Below, piece by piece: positions 54,824 to 61,750 of a DNA stretch of 64,000 nucleotides. Source of the stretch: Vibrio hepatarius (GTDB taxonomy: Bacteria > Pseudomonadota > Gammaproteobacteria > Enterobacterales > Vibrionaceae); the NCBI RefSeq assembly GCF_011806575.1, contig NZ_JAATOO010000023.1, forward strand, positions 1 to 64,000. Reading direction: 5' to 3'. The notes below the pieces were generated by a model that was given only the letters and a program-made list of their open reading frames with translations, ran no database searches and was not told the origin of the DNA. Both the position numbers and the translations under genes were made by a program. The stretch's first letter is position 1, and the number at the start of each line of letters is the position of its first letter.

Positions 54824-55429
54824 ATGCCATTTGACCCTCTTGTAACGGCAGTAGTCGAAACATCTCTCAATACCTTAATCAAAGACGACCCTGAACTGGG
54901 TCGTCGTTTAGCTCGTCTCAAAGGGCAAGTGATTCAGGTACACCTCAAAGAAATCAATAAAACCCTGACGTTCGTTTTCAGCCAACAAATCGATGTATTG
55001 GCGAATTACGAAGGTGAACCTGATTGCTACCTATCGCTGAACCTTGCTGTGTTACCTGAATTGCGTGACCAGTCAAACATCACCAAGCTGATCAAGCAAG
55101 ATAAGCTGGTGCTGGAAGGCGATATCCAGCTAGCACAGAAGTTTTCTCAGTTAATGACCGATTGCAAGCCAGACATCGAAGAATGGCTGTCACGTGCTAC
55201 GGGTGATGTGGTTGCGCATACCTTGGTGAAAGGCGCGGAGAATTTGGGTCAGTTTGTCAAAGCGCAAGCAAGCAAACACCAGAACCATCTCGCGCAAGTG
55301 CTGACTGAAGAGTGGAAAATCGCCCCAGCGCCGCTGGAAGTGGCGTATTTCTGCGACCAAGTTGATGATCTGAAAAGCCACGCGGCTCGCGTAGAAGCTA
55401 AGCTAAAGCAACTTCTGGAGCGTGCATGA
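54824..55429 (+). CDS. ubiJ: Ubiquinone biosynthesis accessory factor UbiJ (201 aa)
   Basis: An SCP2-domain lipid-binding protein (about residues 15-110: LGRRLARLKGQVIQVHLKEI and LEGDIQLAQKFSQLM). It gathers hydrophobic ubiquinone intermediates in the Ubi complex. The C-terminal part is helical (DDLKSHAARVEAKLKQLLE). It lies between ubiE and ubiB, and its stop overlaps the ubiB start by four bases. Confidence 0.93.
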   Translation: MPFDPLVTAVVETSLNTLIKDDPELGRRLARLKGQVIQVHLKEINKTLTFVFSQQIDVLANYEGEPDCYLSLNLAVLPELRDQSNITKLIKQDKLVLEGDIQLAQKFSQLMTDCKPDIEEWLSRATGDVVAHTLVKGAENLGQFVKAQASKHQNHLAQVLTEEWKIAPAPLEVAYFCDQVDDLKSHAARVEAKLKQLLERA

Positions 55430-57060
55430 CTCTCTCTGAGCTAAAGCGTCTTTACCATATTACCAAGGTTCAACTGGAATACGGTCTTGATGAGTTATTG
55501 CCCAACCATCAGCTTTCCAAAGCGCCGCTGCTAGCGCGTAAAGGCTTGTTCTGGATTAAGAATAAGCACAGCGATAAAGAACTTGGCCAGCGCTTACGTT
55601 TAGCGTTGCAAGAACTTGGTCCGGTATGGATTAAGTTCGGCCAGATGATGTCGACACGTCGTGATTTGTTCCCACCGCACATCGCTGACCCTCTCGCGCT
55701 GCTGCAAGACCAAGTTTCCCCATTTGACGGCCAACTGGCGAAAGAGCAAATTGAGCTCGCGCTTGGTGGTCCATTAGAAAACTGGTTCAACGATTTTGAT
55801 ATCACGCCACTGGCGTCTGCTTCCATTGCCCAAGTGCACACTGCGAAGCTAAAAGAGACTAACCAAGAAGTGGTATTAAAGGTTATCAGGCCAGATATTC
55901 GCCCAGTCATTGATGCAGATCTAAAACTGATGTACCGCATGGCACGTATAGTCGCCAAAGCACTTCCTGAAGCACGTCGTTTAAAACCAGTGGAAGTGGT
56001 ACGCGAGTACGAAAAGACTTTGCTTGATGAGTTGGATCTGCGCCGTGAAGCGGCTAACGCGATTCAACTCAGAAGAAACTTTGAAGGCAGCGAAGAGTTA
56101 TATGTGCCGGAAGTTTTTTCCGACTTCAGTAATAAAACTGTCATGGTTTCTGAGCGAATATATGGCATTCAAGTCTCTGATATTGAAGGGCTGAAGGCGA
56201 ACGGCACCAACATGAAGCTGCTGGCTGAACGTGGTGTTAGCGTGTTCTTTACCCAGGTGTTTCGCGACAGTTTCTTCCATGCTGATATGCATCCAGGCAA
56301 CGTCTTTGTTGAACCTAAGCATCCGGAAAACCCGCAGTGGATCGGATTGGATTGTGGCATTGTTGGTACGTTGAACAGTGAAGATAAGCGTTACTTAGCG
56401 GAAAACTTCTTAGCGTTCTTCAACCGCGACTATCGCCGAGTGGCTGAGTTGCACGTTGAATCTGGATGGGTTCCACGTGAAACAAATATTGATGAGTTTG
56501 AGTTTGCGATTCGCATCGTTTGTGAACCAATCTTCGCCAAACCCTTGTGTGAGATCTCGTTTGGTCACGTGCTGTTGAACTTGTTTAACACCGCGCGTCG
56601 ATTCCATATGGAAGTGCAACCTCAGCTGGTATTGCTGCAAAAGACGTTACTTTACGTTGAAGGCTTAGGCCGTCAACTGTATCCACAACTGGATTTGTGG
56701 GAAACGGCGAAACCATTCTTAGAAGAGTGGATGATGAATCAAGTCGGCCCGCAAGCGGTAATCAATGCCGTTAAGGACCGAGCGCCGTTCTGGGCAGAGA
56801 AATTGCCAGAGTTACCTGAGTTGCTCTACGACAGCTTACGCCAAGGTAAGATGATGAACCAACGTATGGATCAGCTCTACCAAGGTTACCGTGAGAGCAA
56901 GCGTCAGCAGGCGACAGGAAAATTTTTGTTTGGTGTTGGTGCAACATTAGTCGTATGCTCGGCAATATTGGTCAACACCACGTTTGAGCAGCTTTCAATG
57001 ATGAGCGCTATTGGTGGCGTCACATTTTGGTTGCTTAGTTGGCGAGCTTATCGTCGATAG
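55426..57060 (+). CDS. ubiB: UbiB, atypical kinase/ATPase (544 aa)
   Basis: An ADCK/ABC1-family ATPase needed for ubiquinone synthesis. The family motif KxGQ occurs as KFGQMMSTRRDLFPP. Alanine-rich nucleotide loop: PLASASIAQVHTA. Catalytic motifs are DSFFHADMHPGN and LDCGIVGTL. Two C-terminal membrane helices (about 500-540) anchor it. It is full length. Confidence 0.97.
   Translation: MTLSELKRLYHITKVQLEYGLDELLPNHQLSKAPLLARKGLFWIKNKHSDKELGQRLRLALQELGPVWIKFGQMMSTRRDLFPPHIADPLALLQDQVSPFDGQLAKEQIELALGGPLENWFNDFDITPLASASIAQVHTAKLKETNQEVVLKVIRPDIRPVIDADLKLMYRMARIVAKALPEARRLKPVEVVREYEKTLLDELDLRREAANAIQLRRNFEGSEELYVPEVFSDFSNKTVMVSERIYGIQVSDIEGLKANGTNMKLLAERGVSVFFTQVFRDSFFHADMHPGNVFVEPKHPENPQWIGLDCGIVGTLNSEDKRYLAENFLAFFNRDYRRVAELHVESGWVPRETNIDEFEFAIRIVCEPIFAKPLCEISFGHVLLNLFNTARRFHMEVQPQLVLLQKTLLYVEGLGRQLYPQLDLWETAKPFLEEWMMNQVGPQAVINAVKDRAPFWAEKLPELPELLYDSLRQGKMMNQRMDQLYQGYRESKRQQATGKFLFGVGATLVVCSAILVNTTFEQLSMMSAIGGVTFWLLSWRAYRR
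56469..56484. other. parS-like sequence inside ubiB (14/16)
   Basis: GGTTCCACGTGAAACA differs from the ParB consensus at positions 1 and 5. It is about 36 kb from the perfect sites. It may be chance. Confidence 0.25.
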
Positions 57061-57112
57061 ACGTTAAACTCTTTGAATAAATTATTTTTAATAAGACCCG
57101 AGGTAAAAAAGA

Positions 57113-57364
57113 ATGGGTGGTATTAGTATTTGGCAACTTCTGATTATTGCTGTGATTGTTATTCTGCTTTTTGGTACTAAAAAGCTACGCAACATCGGCG
57201 GTGACCTAGGTAGTGCGGTTAAAGGTTTCAAGAAAGCAATGAGCGATGAAGAGGCTGCTAAGAAAGACGCCGAAGCGAAAGACGCTGACTTTGAACCAAA
57301 AAACATCGAACAGCAGAAGTCTGCAGAGACTTCTGAAACTAAGAAAGACAAAGAGCAGGCATAA
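57113..57364 (+). CDS. tatA: Twin-arginine translocase subunit TatA (83 aa)
   Basis: It has an N-terminal membrane helix (ISIWQLLIIAVIVILLFGTKKL), an amphipathic helix with the hinge FGTKKLRNIGGDLGSAVKGFK, and an acidic/lysine tail. It forms the Tat translocation pore or patch. GAGG is present before ATG 57113. It is the first gene of tatABC. Confidence 0.97.
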   Translation: MGGISIWQLLIIAVIVILLFGTKKLRNIGGDLGSAVKGFKKAMSDEEAAKKDAEAKDADFEPKNIEQQKSAETSETKKDKEQA

Positions 57365-57367
57365 GAC

Positions 57368-57757
57368 GTGTTTGATATCGGTTTTTGGGAACTGGTATTA
57401 ATATCTGTCGTCGGGCTGGTGGTTCTTGGGCCTGAGCGTTTGCCTCACGCAATTCGTAGCGTTTCTCGTTTTATCGGCGCTGCGAAAAACATGGCAAACA
57501 GTGTGAAAGACGAACTTTCACATGAGCTGAAGGTGCAGGAGCTACAAGAAAACTTGCGTAAAGCTGAGCAGATGGGCATGGAGGATTTGGATCCTCAGCT
57601 AAAATCGTCAGTCGAAGAGCTGAAAAGAGCCGCGCAAGAAGTTCAGCGTCCATACGCGAACGAACAATCCGCTGATAAAAAAGCGGAAACAGCAGAGGCG
57701 GAAAGCAAATCCGCTTCTGACGCTCGTGAGCCTTCAGCAGATAAAAAAGCCGAATAG
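57368..57757 (+). CDS. tatB: Twin-arginine translocase subunit TatB (129 aa)
   Basis: FDIGFWELVLISVVGLVVLGPERLPHAIR is the TatB membrane helix with the hallmark early Glu and the GPERLP hinge; an amphipathic helix and a low-complexity Ala/Lys/Glu tail with a repeated SADKKAE follow. It starts with GTG 57368, three bases after tatA. With TatC it binds signal peptides. Confidence 0.96.
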   Translation: MFDIGFWELVLISVVGLVVLGPERLPHAIRSVSRFIGAAKNMANSVKDELSHELKVQELQENLRKAEQMGMEDLDPQLKSSVEELKRAAQEVQRPYANEQSADKKAETAEAESKSASDAREPSADKKAE

Positions 57758-57817
57758 TCTCTCTCGAGGAGCTGCATCTTGTGTGGCTCCTTTTTGATCT
57801 TATAAACGAGGTTAGCT

Positions 57818-58576
57818 ATGTCTTCGGTTGAGCAGACACAACCTTTGATCAGCCATCTTTTAGAGCTTCGAAACCGTTTATTACGCGCAATTTTAGCGAT
57901 ATTGGTGGTGTTCGTTGGCCTGATCTACTTTTCTAACGAAATATACGAATTTATCTCTAAGCCTTTGGTCGATCGCCTACCAGAAGGGGCGACGATGATT
58001 GCAACTGACGTTGCGTCACCGTTTTTCACACCATTGAAGCTAACACTGATTTCGGCCGTGTTTGTTGCGGTACCGTTTATCTTGTATCAAGTCTGGGCAT
58101 TTGTAGCACCAGGACTATATAAGCACGAACGACGTTTGATCATGCCTTTGTTGTTTTCAAGCTCGTTACTGTTTTACTGTGGTGTCGCGTTTGCATACTA
58201 CGTCGTGTTTCCGCTGGTGTTTGGCTTCTTTACCGCAATTTCTTTAGGTGGCGTCGAGTTTGCGACTGATATTTCGAGTTACCTCGACTTTGTCTTGGCA
58301 CTGTTTATGGCGTTTGGTATAGCGTTTGAAGTACCGGTTGCGATCATCTTACTGTGCTGGACAGGAGCGACAGACCCGAAAAGCCTCAGCCAGAAGCGAC
58401 CATATATTATCGTTGGCGCGTTTGTGGTTGGTATGATGCTGACACCGCCGGATATGATTTCGCAAACCTTGCTCGCTATCCCGATGTGTTTGCTGTTTGA
58501 AGTCGGCTTGTTCTTCGCCCGTTTCTATGTGCGCAAGAATGACGATAAGGAATCAGAGTCAGAAAGCGAAAGCTAA
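57818..58576 (+). CDS. tatC: Twin-arginine translocase subunit TatC (252 aa)
   Basis: A six-helix membrane protein that recognises twin-arginine signal peptides. Signatures are LISHLLELRNRLLRAI at the N-terminus, VWAFVAPGLYKHERR, the periplasmic loop near residue 103, and TPPDMISQ. The C-terminal tail is Glu/Ser-rich. It is followed by a terminator. Confidence 0.97.
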   Translation: MSSVEQTQPLISHLLELRNRLLRAILAILVVFVGLIYFSNEIYEFISKPLVDRLPEGATMIATDVASPFFTPLKLTLISAVFVAVPFILYQVWAFVAPGLYKHERRLIMPLLFSSSLLFYCGVAFAYYVVFPLVFGFFTAISLGGVEFATDISSYLDFVLALFMAFGIAFEVPVAIILLCWTGATDPKSLSQKRPYIIVGAFVVGMMLTPPDMISQTLLAIPMCLLFEVGLFFARFYVRKNDDKESESESES

Positions 58577-58587
58577 ACAATGAGAAT

Positions 58588-58620
58588 GAAAAAGGTTGGC
58601 CATCGCCAACCTTTTTCTTT
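58588..58620. terminator. Terminator between tatC and tatD
   Basis: The stem AAAGGTTGGC / GCCAACCTTT with loop CATC is followed by T residues. It serves both convergent genes. Confidence 0.9.
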
Positions 58621-58642
58621 ATCTGCCGGACGTTAGCAGCCG

Positions 58643-59404
58643 TTACAAAGCAAACAAGCGGTTAGCGTTGCGGTTAGTCATCGCTTGAACGTCGCCAATC
58701 GAAAGCGCTCTCAGAGAAGCAATACGCTCGGCGATTAGTGGAATATACGACGGTTCGTTACGTTTGCCGCGGTGCGGAACCGGCGCAAGGTAAGGACAGT
58801 CGGTTTCTAAAATCACGTAATCCATATCAAGGTGAGGAATCACCTTATCCATACCGCCATTTTTAAACGTCGTCACACCGCCCAGACCAAGGTGAAAACC
58901 GAGGTCATTGATCGCCTTTGCTTCCTCAATACTGCCGCCAAAACAGTGGAACACGCCAGACAGTGAGCCATCTTGTTCTTTTTCCAGTAACGCTAGAGTC
59001 TCTTGGATCGAATCGCGAGTGTGAATCACCACTGGCAGTTTCATCTCTTTCGCCCAGTTGAGCTGAGTGGTGAACGCCATTTCCTGCTCTGCTTTATAGG
59101 TTTTATCCCAGTACAGGTCGATACCTATTTCACCCACGGCAATGAAATTGTGCTTGGCAAACCACGAATGAATGATCTCTAGTGTTTGCTTTACGTTGCC
59201 ATCCACATAGCAAGGGTGGAGCCCCATCATCGAACGACAAATTTCAGGATAGGCCGCCTCGGTTTGCAACATCGGTTCAATTGACTCTAGGTCGATGTTC
59301 GGTAGCAGAATCTTTTCGATGCCTTGTGCTAAAGCGCGCTCGACGACCTGATCACGGTCATTATCAAATTCGCTGGCGTAAATATGGGCGTGGGTATCGA
59401 TCAT
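58643..59404 (-). CDS. tatD: TatD-family metal-dependent hydrolase (253 aa)
   Basis: An amidohydrolase-fold DNase. Metal ligands are MIDTHAHIY (HxH), GEIGID (Glu), PVVIHTR (His), FHCFGG (His) and LETDCPYL (Asp). ATG 59404 is used; a TTG 12 bases upstream is in frame. The family acts as a 3'-5' exonuclease in DNA repair or turnover and is not needed for Tat export, despite the name. It is convergent with tatABC. Confidence 0.93.
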   Translation of the reverse strand: MIDTHAHIYASEFDNDRDQVVERALAQGIEKILLPNIDLESIEPMLQTEAAYPEICRSMMGLHPCYVDGNVKQTLEIIHSWFAKHNFIAVGEIGIDLYWDKTYKAEQEMAFTTQLNWAKEMKLPVVIHTRDSIQETLALLEKEQDGSLSGVFHCFGGSIEEAKAINDLGFHLGLGGVTTFKNGGMDKVIPHLDMDYVILETDCPYLAPVPHRGKRNEPSYIPLIAERIASLRALSIGDVQAMTNRNANRLFAL

Positions 59405-59568
59405 GTTGTTTCTCAAGTCTGGTTGGTTGGGGTGAGTATAAGGCAGTGTGAGCCTATGGTCATTTTTTGCATTTTTCTACTCTGTCACTGGTGTCAAAAG
59501 TGTGGAGTGATATTATGCAGCTCATGCAGTTTCACAACTTAGCACTTTCACCACACAAGGAGAACAGA

Positions 59569-60615
59569 GTGTCAGTTTCGATTCAAGGTCAATTCCCAGG
59601 CCGTCGTATGCGTCGTATGCGTAAACATGACTTTAGTCGCCGTCTAATGGCAGAGAACCAGTTGTCGGTAAGCGATCTTATTTACCCAATGTTCATCCTG
59701 ATGGGTAAAGATCGTCGTGAAACCGTTGAATCTATGCCTGGTATCGAACGTTTGTCTATCGACTTGATGTTAGAAGAAGCGCAGTACCTTGCTCAGTTGG
59801 GCGTACCAGCGATCGCTCTGTTCCCGGTCGTCAACCAAGATGCGAAGAGCTTGTGTGCCGCTGAAGCGTACAACCCTGAAGGTTTGGTGCAACGCGCGGT
59901 GCGTTCTTTGAAAGAGCACGTGCCAGAGATCGGTGTGATTACCGACGTTGCGCTTGATCCATTTACCACACATGGTCAAGACGGCATCATCGATGAAGAT
60001 GGTTATGTACTGAATGATGAGACTACTAAGGTACTTATCAAACAGGCGCTGTCTCACGCAGCAGCGGGTGCAGATGTGGTTGCACCATCTGACATGATGG
60101 ATGGCCGTATTGGCGCGGTTCGTGAAGCGCTAGAGCAAGCGGGTCACATCAATACGCAGATTATGGCGTACTCTGCGAAATACGCATCTTGTTACTACGG
60201 ACCTTTCCGCGATGCCGTCGGCTCGTCAAGTAACCTTAAAGGCGGCAACAAGAAGAACTACCAGATGGACCCTGCCAACACTGATGAAGCCATTCATGAA
60301 GTGGCAATGGACATCAACGAAGGTGCTGACATGGTTATGGTTAAGCCGGGCATGCCATACTTAGATGTGGTTCGTCGTGTGAAGTCTGAGCTGAGCGTTC
60401 CAACGTTTGCGTATCAGGTGTCTGGTGAATATGCGATGCACAAAGCGGCATTCCAAAACGGTTGGTTGAAAGAGCGCGAAACGGTGATGGAATCACTGCT
60501 GTGCTTCAAACGTGCAGGCGCGGACGGTATCTTAACCTACTTTGCGAAAGACGTCGCAGAGTGGTTAGCCGAAGAAAATGCACAAGCATCTCAGTACCTC
60601 AAAGGCGAAAAATGA
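59569..60615 (+). CDS. hemB: Delta-aminolevulinate dehydratase HemB (348 aa)
   Basis: It condenses two 5-aminolevulinate molecules to porphobilinogen in haem synthesis. The Schiff-base lysines are Lys204 (MAYSAKYAS) and Lys259 (VMVKPGMPY), with DVVAPSDMMDGRI and an N-terminal RRMRRMRKHDFSRRL. GTG 59569 with AAGGAGA at 59557-59563 is chosen; in-frame upstream codons have no ribosome site. It lies divergent from tatD. Confidence 0.97.
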   Translation: MSVSIQGQFPGRRMRRMRKHDFSRRLMAENQLSVSDLIYPMFILMGKDRRETVESMPGIERLSIDLMLEEAQYLAQLGVPAIALFPVVNQDAKSLCAAEAYNPEGLVQRAVRSLKEHVPEIGVITDVALDPFTTHGQDGIIDEDGYVLNDETTKVLIKQALSHAAAGADVVAPSDMMDGRIGAVREALEQAGHINTQIMAYSAKYASCYYGPFRDAVGSSSNLKGGNKKNYQMDPANTDEAIHEVAMDINEGADMVMVKPGMPYLDVVRRVKSELSVPTFAYQVSGEYAMHKAAFQNGWLKERETVMESLLCFKRAGADGILTYFAKDVAEWLAEENAQASQYLKGEK

Positions 60616-60657
60616 CGAAGTTTGCGAGCGGTAAATCGCTCGCAGATGGACGTTAAC

Positions 60658-60684
60658 AAAGGCCAGCATTTGCTGGCCTTTATT
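60658..60684 (+). terminator. Terminator after hemB
   Basis: The stem AAAGGCCAGC / GCTGGCCTTT with loop ATTT is followed by a short T-rich tail. Confidence 0.88.
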
Positions 60685-60701
60685 ATTTTAGGGAGACAGT
60701 C

Positions 60702-61145
60702 ATGAGCATGGTTTATCGACAGGGTACACTGCAAGAGTGTGTCGAGGCGGTGGAGCAAATCAGTGAGTTTGTCAGCAAAGAAACGGTTGAGTCGTTGTCA
60801 GAGCGGCTAGATGGTAAACGCTATCTGATTCTCGTCGCACAGGAAGGGCAACATATTCTTGGCTTTAAGATTGGTTATGAACTGGATAGTGAAACCTTTT
60901 ATAGCTGGTTTGGTGGCGTCACACCTCGGGCAAGAAACAAAGGCGTTGCTCAAGCGCTTTTGGACCAGCAAGAACATTGGGTACGCGAACAAGGCTACCG
61001 TCAGCTTAAAGTGAAGTCTCGCAATCAATTTCCGGCGATGCTGAGGCTACTATTAAGAAATGGCTATATGATTGAAAAATTTGAAGAAAAACAAAAATTG
61101 ATTGAATCTCGCCTCCATTTTGTAAAGCCAATAACCGTGTCATAG
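60702..61145 (+). CDS. GNAT-family N-acetyltransferase (147 aa)
   Basis: A cytoplasmic acetyl-CoA-dependent acyltransferase. Strands and motif A are seen as YLILVAQEGQHILGFKIGYE, FYSWFGGVTPRARNKGVAQALL (R-x-x-G-x-A pyrophosphate loop) and LKVKSRNQFPAMLRLLLRNGY. AGGGAGA precedes ATG 60702. The substrate is unknown. It stands alone between hemB and ryhB. Confidence 0.88.
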   Translation: MSMVYRQGTLQECVEAVEQISEFVSKETVESLSERLDGKRYLILVAQEGQHILGFKIGYELDSETFYSWFGGVTPRARNKGVAQALLDQQEHWVREQGYRQLKVKSRNQFPAMLRLLLRNGYMIEKFEEKQKLIESRLHFVKPITVS

Positions 61146-61176
61146 AAAATAAATGAGACTTTTTCTCATTTAATGC

Positions 61177-61205
61177 TTGCAGTTATAAATGAGAATGGTT
61201 ATTAT
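61177..61205 (+). promoter_or_regulatory. ryhB promoter with Fur box
   Basis: TTGCAG (61177-61182), a 17-base spacer and TATTAT (61200-61205) form the promoter. TGAGAATGGTTATTA (61190-61204) matches the 7-1-7 Fur consensus at 12 of 14 positions and overlaps the -10, so iron-bound Fur would block it. Confidence 0.8.
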
Positions 61206-61212
61206 TTATCTC

Positions 61213-61434
61213 GTCTTAGGGAATGAGAGAAGTTCACAAGGACGTAGAGTTACCAGATTCTAATTGGAGACGGTGATGACACTGAACTTAAACGAACTTG
61301 CACGAGTTCTTTTTGACACGACATTGCTCACATTGCTTCCAGTGTAATTTATAGCTTTCTGGCAAAGCCGACACTCATTTGAACAAGCTTTGACCTGTTT
61401 TTGCTAGGCGACATCGAAAGGTGTCGCTTTTTTT
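61213..61434 (+). ncRNA. ryhB: Small RNA RyhB
   Basis: The conserved RyhB pairing core CACGACATTGCTCACATTGC followed by TTCCAGT is at 61317-61343. It is identical to the core known in enterics and vibrios, which represses iron-using and iron-storage mRNAs with Hfq. The gene runs from about 61213, after the Fur-controlled promoter, to the terminator GCGACATC-GAAA-GGTGTCGC plus T run (61408-61434). About 220 nt fits the long vibrio form rather than the 90-nt enteric one. The exact 5' end is inferred from the promoter. Confidence 0.93.
61408..61434 (+). terminator. ryhB terminator
   Basis: The stem GCGACATC / GGTGTCGC (one G-T pair) has a GAAA tetraloop, then seven T. Confidence 0.92.
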
Positions 61435-61593
61435 ATGCCTCAAGATCAGCGCTGAATAAAAGGACACCAATAGTCTTTTCCACAATTGAAGATCGTTAAT
61501 GGATCGATCTTTAGATGATCGATCTGTGTTTTAATTGTTTAATAACAATGCCTTATCTTGTTTTATCTGTTGTTGGCACTCAGGTTTATAGGC

Positions 61594-61648
61594 AGTGGAT
61601 AAATAATATAAACAGAGTTATCCACAGGTGGTGGCTAAGTGTGGGTAA
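61594..61648. promoter_or_regulatory. Cluster of three DnaA-box-like sites upstream of polA
   Basis: TTATCCACA at 61618-61626 is a perfect DnaA box. AGTGGATAA at 61594-61602 and TGTGGGTAA at 61640-61648 match its reverse complement at 8 of 9 positions. They lie about 100-160 bases before polA. Confidence 0.6.
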
Positions 61649-61750
61649 ACAATCGACAAATGTGTGAGTTGGATTCATTGAGTTAAAATGGATTCACTCT
61701 CGCAGTCATGGCATCCTAGGCAGATCTTTATTTTAGGATGCTAAAAGACT

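Noticed and set aside
56469..56484. Fourth parS site in ubiB
   Set aside because: Two mismatches and 36 kb from the cluster; could arise by chance within coding sequence.
61213..61434. Spot 42 (spf) RNA near polA
   Set aside because: The sequence has the RyhB core and a Fur promoter and lacks the Spot 42 5' sequence; spf would be expected downstream of polA, outside the window.
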